Source: Mariniphaga sediminis
Lineage (GTDB): Bacteria > Bacteroidota > Bacteroidia > Bacteroidales > Prolixibacteraceae
Reading direction: 5' to 3'
Length of the DNA stretch: 64,000 nt
Assembly: GCF_003573545.1 (NCBI RefSeq)
Contig: NZ_QWET01000011.1
Location: 1 to 64,000, forward strand
Program-made: the position numbers and the translations under genes
The notes under the pieces: generated by a model
Told to the model about the DNA's origin: nothing
What the model saw: only the letters and a program-made list of their open reading frames with translations
The model's database searches: none
In this document: piece after piece, positions 17,058-27,030 of the stretch
Layout of the letters: each line of letters begins with the position of its first letter
Position numbering within the stretch: the first letter of the stretch is position 1

Positions 17058-17187
17058 CGTTAACGGTGGCGGTATGGTTAGTAAGGGATTGCGGGCTTCT
17101 TTCCTGTCAAGTTACAGCTAATTTTGGAGCGGGTTACTGCGCCCCGAAAACCACTGAAACCCTTATTAACTATACCGCGTGTTACCG
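17058..17187 (-). repeat. attC12
   Basis: 130 bp, family III. Cores CGTTAAC and GTTACCG. The arms GGCGGTATGGTTAGTAAGGG and CCCTTATTAACTATACCGC pair almost fully. Confidence 0.9.
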
Positions 17188-17331
17188 CCTGGTGTTTATT
17201 TTTTCAGTCATTTTTACTCAATTTGCTACTGTTTCTCTGTCTGCCGTGCGTTAGGCTTGGTGGCTCTTTTGCAATTTTTGGTTTTAATGTCGGCTGGTGC
17301 GAATTGCAAATGTGCCACCATTTGTGTTGGC

Positions 17332-20300
17332 TTAATTAGCATTTTTATACGTAATTACATTTTCTCTAAATAAATATGCTTCTGACGAACCTAAATCAAC
17401 CATTCGGTTTAAAATCCAAACATATTCGTCAACTAGGTTTTTATCATTTTTGATAATTGAAATATGGTTATAGAAAAGTCGTTTTATCATTCTTTCCGCG
17501 GAAGGATTCATTAAAGCAAGTGTAGTGGTTGGTTCAGTTTTAAATATTTCTACTAACCAACTAATTGATTCAGGAAGAAAAGTTTTTTCGCCAATAGTTG
17601 AAAAAACATTAAGGATTGAAGTCGTTTTATGTTTTCCCAAATCTTTAACCATTGACTGATAAAAATCTTTTTTGTTTTCAAGCGGTTGCCAATGATTTGC
17701 TGTTTCTTTCCATTTAATATCTAGGAATAGTGTAGTTAGAAAATAATGTTTGCCACTTGTTTTGATTTTGATAAAGAATTTTTGCCATAATGCCCAAAAG
17801 TTTGCGATGAGTTTTTTGGTTAAATCTTCATCATTAGAATTGGCAATAATATCATCTAATTTGTAAATAACGTATTCGGTTATTTTTGAAGTAAAATCAA
17901 ATAAGTCATTCCGTCCTCTAAAACTTTGAGCTTCAAGTTTGTAAATTGGGTCTATGATTAAATCCAAAACAGATTTCGCTAATTCGCTATTTGCTTTTAA
18001 AAAAAGTTCTGCCAAATAAAATTCAATATCATGAACAGATTGGTGATGAATTTGCCTTTCTCCCTTCTTGCGATTGTAAGAGTAATTTTCTTCGTGCTGT
18101 AAATCAGCAGTCAGTAATGGAATAAAATGTGTAATGAATGATTCGAAATCTTTATCTATGGTATCATATGGTATAATTACAAATGCCCTTGCTAATAAAT
18201 ATCCTTCACTTTTTTCCAAATCTATTTCTGAAAGGTCTAATTTTAGGTGCTTGTCAGAAGAAATTTGTTGAACGAATTCTTCTTCTTTTTTCAGTACCTC
18301 ATTTAAAGTATCCTCATCTTGGTATCCATAGAATTTTGGATTAGCTTTTTTGAAATTGGAATATTTAATAAGACCAAGCCAAACTCTTTTAGCTTCTTCA
18401 AAATATTTTTTAAAAAAAGTGTCTCTAACGTATTTTGTTATTTTGTCAACTTCATGGTCGTGAAACGGAGCAAACAACATATAAACCATCGTTGCTATTA
18501 TTCCGTTTTTATCTTCATCGCTATCTGCATTTTGCATAAGCAAATGGAAAGAGGATAAAGCGATATCCTTTTCCATAATATTGTAACCTTTGTTCAATCC
18601 ATAGTTCCGACTAAATGTATCTTGTAGAATTGCGCCTACCGCATCTACAATTGTTTTAATACACCAAGATTTTTGCTTTGATGTAATATTACTTGAAAAA
18701 TCCCTTAACCCGAGAATAGCAAGACTTATCGGTTTACTGAATAAAATATCTAAATTTTTAGCATCAGAGTAATAATTATGGCACTCTAACCATTTTTCAT
18801 AACTAATTGCTTCCTCTTTAGTATATGCTTTCGAAATTATTCCTGAATATGTGGCTGCTTTGTTTTGTGCTTCAATGTAGGCACTATTAGAATCTATATA
18901 TTCAGCAACATCTTTTTCATATTTGGGTTGAATAATAAATCCGCCAAGTTTTTCATCATACGGTTTAACTTCCCACTTTCTTATATCGATTTCATTAAGT
19001 AGCTTTTTCCATCTCACATCATCATCCTTGACTTTTGCTTGAAGTTTATCAAAAAGATGATGAATTTGTTGATTAATAATTTGTACGTTGAACTGATAAT
19101 CAACGATAAAATCAACTAATCCTCTTGTATATTTCTTCCTATGAGGAAGTTGATTTGATTTTGCCGTTTCTTTTTGAGCAAATGGAACGTCATTATCAAA
19201 TATGGCTAATGGAACGTGTTCTTGTGATGCTCTACTTAAATCCCATTCATAGAACTCCTTAATACTTAATATTGGAATCATTTCTTCTTCAACAACTTTT
19301 GGGTAAGCAATAGCAACACTATTCAATACACTAGTAATGGCAACATTATTACTTTCCTTTAGCAAGTAATTGAACATAAATTGTAAGTTCTTTTTACTGA
19401 CATCTGTATTATAGCTTGCCGTCTCAAGCATATACTTTTCTAAACTTTTAAGTAAAGATTCCAATGCATAATTGGTGACGCTTGAACCTCTATATGCAGC
19501 CCACAATTCCCAAGCCGCCCATTGTTTTACAATTGTTCCATCGTTTAGTTCAATTTCTATTTGAGAGATTTTGTGTTTGTATTCACAAGTAGCATTTACA
19601 TAGAAATCAACCGAATAGTTAATGAAATCAATAATGAATTTTAAGCCAATTATTGGGTGAAATATCAATAAATTATAAATTGGGGTTTTATATATTCCCG
19701 AAGGGAAGAAAGAATGTCTATCTTTAATTCCCCAACATTCTTCATCTCTCAAAGAATGGCTTGCCATTATTCCAAATCTATCTTCAGGAAAATCTTCTTT
19801 TTTAGGCGGAACAAATTTCCAATGCTTCCAAGCGGTTTCAACTATTAGTTCTGGCAATTCTTTTACCAAACGTTGATTCCCTACGCCTGAAAGGCAACTT
19901 TCAATTACATTTTTATAAAATGAATTTAATCTCCACAAATCTCGATTTTCTTTATAGGCAAAGGCTCTTGATATTAGTTGTTTAATCTCTACTTTAGAAA
20001 TATCCGACAAGTCAAATAAAATAGTAATCAAATCTTTTGACTTACTTTTCATATTTTCTTCTTGCCAGAATTCCTTTTCTTCTTCAACTTCTTTCAAATA
20101 TGTGAGGACGATTGATTTTGCTGCTTCCAATTCTATATTTTCAATTTTATAATATTGAAAAAGCAATCGGTAATACCAATCCGAAAGAAAGTTGAGTATT
20201 GAAAGTTTTATTACATCTAATTGAGTAATGTGTTTTTGAATAAATAAAATTACTTCTTTCCACCCTGAACCTATAGGCAATAGCAAATTATTATTGCTGG

Positions 20301-22389
20301 CATTCTGGTCACTTTCTTTGCAACAAGTTTTAATGATATGAAGACATCTGTTGAAAAAGGAAGCCTCTTCATTAAGAAGTTCTTTTTCAAAAAAGGTAAA
20401 AAACGAACTGCTATTTTCTGACTTAAAAGCGGCGACTAACAATTCATCAGCCCAATATTTTTCAATCGTTTGGTCAGAAATAGTTGCTTTAATCAACTCA
20501 TTTATTTTGCTACTGTTGTCAATTAGATAATCTTCTACCCAAAGACGAAAAGCACGTCTAATTGCCGGTTCGTTACCCAAATTGCTGAATAAATCTTTTG
20601 GGTTGGGAAAATCTTCAAATTTTGAAGAGACATATTTCACCAATGCCCAATCTTCCAAAATATCGTGAGTCGGGGAATATTTTCTATTGTTGTTTTCTTG
20701 AAATACTATTTCATCGTTTTCTAAACAAGCGATTGCTTCAGCATCAGATTTATCGGGCTTTGTAAAGAGTTTCATTTCTTTCGCTCTCTTTACAGCAATT
20801 TCTTTAAACGCTTCTTCACGTTTAATAGGAAGCCCATTTTTTGTATTAGTTGAATCTACAACCAATGAATTCCATAGCTTATCTTTAAATTCAGTTAGTG
20901 AAACATTGGAATAATCATCGTTTGTTTTACTAATTGCTAGGATTGAAAAGTCAAGATATTTAGGACTTTGAAGCAACTTTTTGACTTTATTATTTTTTAG
21001 GACGCTGTTTAATTGTGGAAATTTTTCTGCGACAAGTTTCAACTCTGCTTCATCAAGTGTTGGAATGTCAATTATGTTTGTGACGTTTTTATCAATTCCA
21101 AATTTTAAAGTGATTAAGTCAACGGCATATTTTCGGGATGCAGTAATGATTTTTATTTCTGGATGTTCTTGAAGTAACGCTAATATTTGTTTGAAAGCAC
21201 ATTCAGGGTCTGATTCCAATAATTTTTCCAAACTGTCAATGAAAATAATCTTTTCTGGAATCAGAGAAATGCACGAGAAAATGTCTTGTATTGTTTCATT
21301 TACACCTTGACTTGAAAAAACATTCGCAATAGTAGGTGCATTGAATTGGTCTGCTCTAAAAACAAAAACACTTGCATTTGGAAAATCTTTTTGAAGAACT
21401 TCTTTGATTTCAGCCGATTTTCCGACACCGGGTTTTCCGGTAACAATTGTAAGTTGATAATTGCTTATTGCGTTTAAAATATTTTCTCTTGATTCGGTTC
21501 TCGGTAGTTTAAATTTATTATCACCTATACCGATTGACGTTTTTATTGGTCTTAAAATCTCTTTGCTATCTGATTTAAGCTTTTCAACTGATTTTAAGTA
21601 TGGGCTTAATTGTGCATTGTCAAAATGCTTATAGAAATCTTCTTCTTTAATACTTTCCAGAGTTGCACTTCCCCCATTTGGGTTAAGCGTTGCAACGTAT
21701 GAAAAAATACTATTCCAAATTTCGTTGTCGCTTGCTGTTGATTCTTTGCTTTTGCAAAGTTTAATCAAATTAAGAAAATATGTTTTGTCAACGCTTCCTT
21801 CGTTTAAGAAATCATATTCCAAAACATCAACGCATTTCAAAAAATCCCAAATCTCTTTGTCGGTTAAAACGGTTTTGTTGTTCGCTTCTTTTAACACTTC
21901 ACGAAAAACAGCTAACCTGTCCTTCTTTCCTTTAATTCTACTTACTTCCGAAATAAAATCTGTTTCCGTTGCGTGGCTTCTTGCCCAATTAAAAAGTGAT
22001 TTAAGATGATTTCGTTCATCTTTCGTTAACCCATTTTTTACAACTATTAGTTTATCTCTTTTTTTATCAAAAATTGAAGTGTTGTTATAATCTTTCCAAA
22101 AAGCACTTATTACTTCTTTGAATTTTTCATTGCCAGCGGTAAATGATATGTCGTGTTTTACTTGAATCAGTAAACGATGCTCGCCAATCTTTGACTTTGC
22201 AGTAGCCATGAAATCGTCAGTTTCATATCCTCTATTGGTTACTTGTAAGGCAACCTCTGAGAGTTCTCCTGAAGCAATACAAGGAACATTACCACGAATA
22301 ATAAGTGTTGTGAGAAATGCAGTTTGAACGAGTTGTTCAAAATTTGTTCCTCCTCCTCCTTTTTGAAATACGCTCCCTTTATCTGACAT
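17332..22389 (-). CDS. Giant nuclease-STAND NTPase resembling Avs (AVAST) proteins
   Basis: A 1,685-aa protein. The N-terminal domain (1-100) has GGGGTNFEQLVQ (E18), GYETDDF (D58, D59) and LLIQVKHD (Q76, K78). This is a PD-(D/E)XK pattern like the Cap4/DUF4297 dsDNA nucleases. A P-loop NTPase follows with Walker A GKPGVGKS near residue 320 and Walker B KIIFIDSLEKL near 380. About 1,200 residues of helical, repeat-like C-terminus complete the protein. In Avs-type STAND proteins the C-terminal part recognises a conserved phage protein and triggers the N-terminal nuclease. The layout here matches that scheme. It is the largest cassette (tags GTTACCGCC, about 5.4 kb). The exact Avs type is not assigned. 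Confidence 0.72.
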   Translation of the reverse strand: MSDKGSVFQKGGGGTNFEQLVQTAFLTTLIIRGNVPCIASGELSEVALQVTNRGYETDDFMATAKSKIGEHRLLIQVKHDISFTAGNEKFKEVISAFWKDYNNTSIFDKKRDKLIVVKNGLTKDERNHLKSLFNWARSHATETDFISEVSRIKGKKDRLAVFREVLKEANNKTVLTDKEIWDFLKCVDVLEYDFLNEGSVDKTYFLNLIKLCKSKESTASDNEIWNSIFSYVATLNPNGGSATLESIKEEDFYKHFDNAQLSPYLKSVEKLKSDSKEILRPIKTSIGIGDNKFKLPRTESRENILNAISNYQLTIVTGKPGVGKSAEIKEVLQKDFPNASVFVFRADQFNAPTIANVFSSQGVNETIQDIFSCISLIPEKIIFIDSLEKLLESDPECAFKQILALLQEHPEIKIITASRKYAVDLITLKFGIDKNVTNIIDIPTLDEAELKLVAEKFPQLNSVLKNNKVKKLLQSPKYLDFSILAISKTNDDYSNVSLTEFKDKLWNSLVVDSTNTKNGLPIKREEAFKEIAVKRAKEMKLFTKPDKSDAEAIACLENDEIVFQENNNRKYSPTHDILEDWALVKYVSSKFEDFPNPKDLFSNLGNEPAIRRAFRLWVEDYLIDNSSKINELIKATISDQTIEKYWADELLVAAFKSENSSSFFTFFEKELLNEEASFFNRCLHIIKTCCKESDQNASNNNLLLPIGSGWKEVILFIQKHITQLDVIKLSILNFLSDWYYRLLFQYYKIENIELEAAKSIVLTYLKEVEEEKEFWQEENMKSKSKDLITILFDLSDISKVEIKQLISRAFAYKENRDLWRLNSFYKNVIESCLSGVGNQRLVKELPELIVETAWKHWKFVPPKKEDFPEDRFGIMASHSLRDEECWGIKDRHSFFPSGIYKTPIYNLLIFHPIIGLKFIIDFINYSVDFYVNATCEYKHKISQIEIELNDGTIVKQWAAWELWAAYRGSSVTNYALESLLKSLEKYMLETASYNTDVSKKNLQFMFNYLLKESNNVAITSVLNSVAIAYPKVVEEEMIPILSIKEFYEWDLSRASQEHVPLAIFDNDVPFAQKETAKSNQLPHRKKYTRGLVDFIVDYQFNVQIINQQIHHLFDKLQAKVKDDDVRWKKLLNEIDIRKWEVKPYDEKLGGFIIQPKYEKDVAEYIDSNSAYIEAQNKAATYSGIISKAYTKEEAISYEKWLECHNYYSDAKNLDILFSKPISLAILGLRDFSSNITSKQKSWCIKTIVDAVGAILQDTFSRNYGLNKGYNIMEKDIALSSFHLLMQNADSDEDKNGIIATMVYMLFAPFHDHEVDKITKYVRDTFFKKYFEEAKRVWLGLIKYSNFKKANPKFYGYQDEDTLNEVLKKEEEFVQQISSDKHLKLDLSEIDLEKSEGYLLARAFVIIPYDTIDKDFESFITHFIPLLTADLQHEENYSYNRKKGERQIHHQSVHDIEFYLAELFLKANSELAKSVLDLIIDPIYKLEAQSFRGRNDLFDFTSKITEYVIYKLDDIIANSNDEDLTKKLIANFWALWQKFFIKIKTSGKHYFLTTLFLDIKWKETANHWQPLENKKDFYQSMVKDLGKHKTTSILNVFSTIGEKTFLPESISWLVEIFKTEPTTTLALMNPSAERMIKRLFYNHISIIKNDKNLVDEYVWILNRMVDLGSSEAYLFRENVITYKNAN

Positions 22390-22586
22390 AATTACATTTC
22401 ATTTGAGTGAAGGCAAAAATTGCACTCTTTGACAAAGCTTTGGTTTTTGCGTTGGCTTGTGAGGCTTTGGCAATGTGTGCAATGTGGGTCGGCAATTGCC
22501 TTTCCTGTTGTACCAATATTTCGTTTTTCTGTACTTTCAAAATGGTTTACTTTTTAATCTTAGGATTGTCGTCTTTTTACACTTGG

Positions 22587-22716
22587 CGGTAACGGTGAGT
22601 ATATGCAAAGTAGGCGATTGCGGGCTTCAAAATTATCAAACCGTTGAGAAGTTGAAGCGGGCTACAACCCTTGAATTTACTGCCATTTCGCCTATTTTGT
22701 ATATACATTGTTGGCG
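22587..22716 (-). repeat. attC13
   Basis: 130 bp, family III. Cores CGGTAAC and GTTGGCG. The arms GAGTATATGCAAAGTAGGCG and CGCCTATTTTGTATATAC pair. Confidence 0.88.
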
Positions 22717-22724
22717 GTAGTATT

Positions 22725-23777
22725 TTATATTCTTCCTTCAATTGTCCCTATTAAATTTATCAAGGAAATCGTTGCTGTCGCACACAATGAAGCTTCTTTT
22801 TTTGTCGCTGTCCTTTTATGTGTCAATTCATTAGCTAAGTCTAATGTTGCCCTTGCATACTTTCGTAAAATCTCATTACTTGAACCTGATAATTCAACTG
22901 CAATATAAGCTTCAAGCATTCTTTTAGCATCTGTCTTACTAACCTCCTTCCCGTCGAGTATTGGGTGTTTCTCTTTATTAAAAACTGCCTGAGCTAATGT
23001 AATAATAGTTTCACGACTTAATAATCCAACCACTTGAAATTGTTCTTCTGTTTTAGCTTCGTTTTGTCTTAATCTAATTTCGTTTACAGACCTTTCAATC
23101 CTTTCCCAATCAGTCAAGTCAACTGTTACACTTATGAAATCTGGCTCTTCATTTTCCTCTAACATTTGAATAAGAGAATTATACATTTCATTAATGTATG
23201 TTCTTCTTTCGCTGTATTTTGAAAACGTTGAACTCCATTTACCATACCATTCCCAAAGGTCTTTGTGTGGGTTAGGATTTTTAAAATTCAGTTTTTGTAG
23301 TGCTTTATCAGTTGTCGTATATTTATGTTTAAATTGGTCGTTTATATCTGGAATCCTTTGTCCCCCAGTAGCTACAGAAATCATGGTATTTTTAAGAAAT
23401 TCAATATCTTGAACAAGTTGTTCTTTACTAATTGTTCCCCCAAGTCTAGCCCAATCAATTTTAGGTTTTGCTTTTGGAACAATCGTAATATTTGATATTC
23501 CTTCGTTTTCATAATGTCTTGTTGCGACACTAAATTTTTCAAGTAAGGCGGATTCCACACTTTGAATTCTATCACGAATTTTTACGAATGTGCCAATGTC
23601 AACTAGTAAATGTAGTGTATAGAAATAAGTGCCTCCATTCCAATTATCATATCCAGTCTGCTCCAAAGTTATTTGGGCACTATTCAAAATTTCAGTCAAT
23701 TCATCAAGCTTATCAGCTTTTAGAATTTCTGTCACTGTGTAAACAATCGTCCTTATTTCATCTTGATTTTCAAGCAT
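22725..23777 (-). CDS. Putative abortive-infection protein (AbiJ N-terminal-like)
   Basis: A 350-aa soluble protein. Near the N-terminus is YDNWNGGTYFYTLHL (about residues 39-53). From memory, a DxWNGGxY motif of this kind marks the AbiJ-NTD3 type of module at the start of varied defence effectors. The C-terminal 60 residues (RKYARATLDLANELTHKR, then a hydrophobic helix) resemble the HEPN-like helical tails of abortive-infection proteins, but the RX4-6H nuclease motif is not clear. It is the sole gene of its cassette (tags GTTGGCGGTA). The function is inferred from weak similarity and its defence-rich neighbours. Confidence 0.5.
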   Translation of the reverse strand: MLENQDEIRTIVYTVTEILKADKLDELTEILNSAQITLEQTGYDNWNGGTYFYTLHLLVDIGTFVKIRDRIQSVESALLEKFSVATRHYENEGISNITIVPKAKPKIDWARLGGTISKEQLVQDIEFLKNTMISVATGGQRIPDINDQFKHKYTTTDKALQKLNFKNPNPHKDLWEWYGKWSSTFSKYSERRTYINEMYNSLIQMLEENEEPDFISVTVDLTDWERIERSVNEIRLRQNEAKTEEQFQVVGLLSRETIITLAQAVFNKEKHPILDGKEVSKTDAKRMLEAYIAVELSGSSNEILRKYARATLDLANELTHKRTATKKEASLCATATISLINLIGTIEGRI

Positions 23778-23799
23778 TACTGTCTGTTTTTAATATTAC

Positions 23800-23931
23800 C
23801 GCCAACGGTCACTTGTATGTGGTCGGGCGGGATTTCTGGAAGAAATCGTGTCAGACCCGCAGGAAAGTGGGTGCAAGGTCTGACTTGTCAGACCGCTGAA
23901 ACCCCCGCCTGCCATATACAATTTGTTACCG
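23800..23931 (-). repeat. attC14
   Basis: 132 bp, family I. Cores CGCCAAC and GTTACCG. Confidence 0.9.
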
Positions 23932-23966
23932 GCTGGGCTTTTTTCTTATTTTAATTTCTCTTTTTA

Positions 23967-26357
23967 TCATAGTTGTACATCTATCAAATTGAGGGTGTCT
24001 TGTATCAAATTATCTAATTCAGGTGCTGTCAATGTATTCGGATTAATCCCAATTGTTGTATAGTTAGGCATTGGAATTCCATGATGCGGCTTCCACGAAA
24101 CACTATTTATTAAGTTAAGATTTGAAATTATTGTTGCCCTGTTTGCATTATCTCTAAAAACCACACCTGAAGTGTCAAGAAAAGTGATTAATCTTCCAAA
24201 AGTTTTTTGCCCTGTCATAGCCCTTATTTCTTTATAAAACTTAAATCTCAAATGGGATTCAAGTACATTTCTTAACCATCCTATTACAGTATCTTTTTTT
24301 GAATGGTCAGGATTGATTCTAAAGGCTTCAAGTGCTTCTATGTGTTTGAAGTAATCATTTTTAACTAATTCATCTAAATCGCAAGGTTCAATTATCGAAG
24401 CTTTAGCTGCAAAATTCTCAGTAATTCTTAATGACGACTTTTCGTAAGCTGTAATATCTTTTCCTATTTCGTGAAGAAAATATTCGTTGTGACTTAAAAT
24501 AACTACTTGTTTCATTTGCTGAAACAAAGTTTTGATGATTCCAATTGTGTAAGTTCTTCGGTTAGTATCTAAACTAGACAATGGGTCGTCAAAAACTAAA
24601 ATTTTGTTTTGGCGATTTGGGTCAATGTCGAGTTTTGATAAAAAGAAAGCTAAAGCAATTGTGCTTTTATCTCCTTCACTTAAGCATTCCTTAGCACTAA
24701 AAGGTTGGTTTGGAACAAATGAAATATCTTTGCCGTCAATGGTAAGTTTATAGCCAATTTTGCTTTGAGTCGCTCTTCCTTGCGGCGGAATATGGACAAC
24801 GTTATCTATTCTAAAAAGTGTTTTGAAAACGGTGCCTAAATAGTGATTGATTCGTGCTTGATAGTTAGTAAAAAAAGCTGTTGCTGCAGCTTGTTGCTGC
24901 TGAACAAGTGGGGGATAAGCTAATTCGAGTGTTCTTAGATTTTGTCTTTCTGTTATTAATTGATTACAAAGTGCTGCTATTGGGGCTTCAAATCTTTTTT
25001 GAATTCGTTTCAATCTGTCAACTTCAAGTTGCGCATTGGGAACAGTCAAAATGTTAGCGCGAAAATTTAAAGCTGCTAAATTGTACGATGCTACACTTTG
25101 ATTGTAAATATCAATATTTGAATTAATTGTTTGCAATGACAAACAAAAATCATTAGCAGTGGCGGTAGCCACTGCTAATGAAGGATTTTGAATCTTTTGT
25201 TGAACCGAAGTTATTATATTATGTAATTCTGTTCTTAATGTAGCTTCGTTAGCAATTATATTAAAAGTTGGAGTTTGTACTGTATTGGGTAAATGCGCTG
25301 TCCATGATGCAATTCTTTCAATATTTAATTGATTGATGTTATTAATTGCTTGAATTATTGCATCCAAATTAAAGTTTTGAAGAGAAGTCAGATGATTTTG
25401 AAGACGCTCAATTAATGAATTAAATTCAGCATTGAACTTAATTGTATAGGCATTAATGATTTCTATCGTATCGTTAATTGCTTGTTTGCAGAAAGGACAG
25501 AAAATCTCCGTTTCATTAGCATTTTGTTTGCTTTCAATATATCCAAAACCTTTCTGTAACCAACCTTCTGCACCATCAATTGTATTAGTTTCTAAATCGT
25601 GGCAGTGTTCCTCAAATATTGATTGCAATGCTTCGTTCTGAATTGATTGTGAAGTCGTTTGCAAATCAGTAACTAAAGTTTCAAAATCAATTCCTGAATC
25701 TATATTAGTAAGAAGTGAAAGAGTTTGTAATGTCTGAATAATCGAATTTGCGTTTGCACTGGCTAACGCAGCTTCTGCATTTACAATAAGTTGGGCAATG
25801 TTGTTAGCTTGTGCAACTGGAATAGTAAGAAAGGATGCAATCAAATCTCTCGTCAAATTGTTCCTGACTTGCTGAATCAATTGAAGTTCAATTGTTGCTT
25901 GATTTTGTCTGGATGCCGCTTTATCCGCTTTATTTTGCTCAATCTGGTTTTGTATGGCAATTCCTTGTGCTCCAATTACAAATTGATGAAGTTGTTTTTT
26001 ATGTTCGTCATTAAAGTCAAAACCCGAATAAATGTTTTCATTCACAAAGTGAATATCAAAAATTTCAATGTCTGGAAAAGTTATTGACCAACCTGTTGAG
26101 CCAAAAGTGTGATATATATTTGGTGTCCCAATTTGTGTAATTTGGGCTGCTTGTGGTGCAGTATAATTTGTTGAAATTCTACTTCGTATGATGTCTGGAT
26201 TATTTGTTGTCAATGAACGCAGAACGGAGGTTAACGTTGTTTTACCTCCTCCGTTGTCGCCATAGATTAAAGTCATTTTACGGAAATTGACTTGACCCGC
26301 AGCTTGATAGTCGCGAAATTTACCTATGGACACAAGTCGTTCAAACTTATTTATCAT
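23967..26357 (-). CDS. AAA_13-type ATPase with CPFC hook (PrrC/RloC-like ATPase part)
   Basis: A 796-aa protein. Walker A GDNGGGKT lies at residues 33-40. A long coiled coil rich in Gln, Asn and Ala is interrupted by CPFC at residues 287-290, which looks like half of a zinc hook. ABC signature LSEGDKST lies at about 560 and Walker B KILVFDDPLSSLD at about 590, with a switch histidine in ILSHNEYFLHE. This is the SMC/Rad50-like plan of the AAA_13 family that includes the anticodon nucleases PrrC and RloC. The last 150 residues could hold an effector, but I cannot confirm the nuclease triad. It is the first coding cassette after attI (tags GTTACCGGC). Confidence 0.78.
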   Translation of the reverse strand: MINKFERLVSIGKFRDYQAAGQVNFRKMTLIYGDNGGGKTTLTSVLRSLTTNNPDIIRSRISTNYTAPQAAQITQIGTPNIYHTFGSTGWSITFPDIEIFDIHFVNENIYSGFDFNDEHKKQLHQFVIGAQGIAIQNQIEQNKADKAASRQNQATIELQLIQQVRNNLTRDLIASFLTIPVAQANNIAQLIVNAEAALASANANSIIQTLQTLSLLTNIDSGIDFETLVTDLQTTSQSIQNEALQSIFEEHCHDLETNTIDGAEGWLQKGFGYIESKQNANETEIFCPFCKQAINDTIEIINAYTIKFNAEFNSLIERLQNHLTSLQNFNLDAIIQAINNINQLNIERIASWTAHLPNTVQTPTFNIIANEATLRTELHNIITSVQQKIQNPSLAVATATANDFCLSLQTINSNIDIYNQSVASYNLAALNFRANILTVPNAQLEVDRLKRIQKRFEAPIAALCNQLITERQNLRTLELAYPPLVQQQQAAATAFFTNYQARINHYLGTVFKTLFRIDNVVHIPPQGRATQSKIGYKLTIDGKDISFVPNQPFSAKECLSEGDKSTIALAFFLSKLDIDPNRQNKILVFDDPLSSLDTNRRTYTIGIIKTLFQQMKQVVILSHNEYFLHEIGKDITAYEKSSLRITENFAAKASIIEPCDLDELVKNDYFKHIEALEAFRINPDHSKKDTVIGWLRNVLESHLRFKFYKEIRAMTGQKTFGRLITFLDTSGVVFRDNANRATIISNLNLINSVSWKPHHGIPMPNYTTIGINPNTLTAPELDNLIQDTLNLIDVQL

Positions 26358-26427
26358 ACTGAAGTTTTGATTTTCTTATAGTTTTTTTACTCTATTTCAA
26401 AGTTCACATCATCTTTTTCAGCCTTGC

Positions 26428-26559
26428 CGGTAACGGTCACTTGTATGTGGTCGGGCGGGATTTCTGGAAGAAATCGTGTCAGACCCGCAGGAAAGTGGGC
26501 GAGTGGTCTGACTTGTCAGACCGCTAAAACCCCCGCCTGCCATATACAAATTGTTAACG
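26428..26559 (-). repeat. attC15 (attI-proximal)
   Basis: 132 bp, family I. Cores CGGTAAC and GTTAACG. It ends the first cassette of the array. Confidence 0.9.
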
Positions 26560-27030
26560 GCTGGTTTTTTATTCATGGTCAAGTTGTTAACAGTATAAAA
26601 GTATCAATTTATACGTCAATTTTCCAAGTAACCACTTGGTATCTAAATTTTTTTTTAACCCCCAAAATCAAAGTTGCTTGTGGGCTGTAGGTAACCACTG
26701 CCGATTACAAAGTTGAAACGTGAGCTTTACCATTCCTAACTTATGCCGCTGGCGGAAAACTTGCGTGCGCAAAATATTCCTGCCAATTTTTTTAATACCA
26801 GCCTAAATACCAGAAGGCCAAAAATCAAACTGTCTGAATAACCATAGGCTGTTCTTAAAATTGTGCCGCACAGTCAGGTTGCAAAACAGTTTGGCAAAGT
26901 ATCAGACCCCCAAAATTGGCGACTTGCACTAACCAAACATTTGCAAGTTTTGTGACAGCGATTTACGGGGCGAGCAAAAAACCAAAGAACGAACGTTTTA
27001 AATAACCACCCATTTTTTCCTCAAACTTGC
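26560..27030 (-). other. ORF-less cassette body, copy 1, first position in the array
   Basis: It appears identical base for base to 16,587-17,057. It occupies the position next to the candidate attI, where the most recently inserted cassette sits in an integron. It has no credible gene on either strand, and I found no clear TAnnTTTG promoter box reading into the array. Confidence 0.78.

Noticed and set aside
22725-23777. HEPN ribonuclease
   Set aside because: The helical tail is suggestive, but the RX4-6H catalytic motif is not clearly present, so no nuclease function is claimed.
436-26559. CRISPR array
   Set aside because: Repeats are about 130 bp, palindromic at the ends and separated by whole genes. 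No short direct repeats, unique 30-bp spacers or cas genes are present.
26560-27030. Promoter in the ORF-less first cassette driving the array
   Set aside because: I looked for TAnnTTTG on the minus strand and found no convincing box; kept only as a hypothesis for testing.
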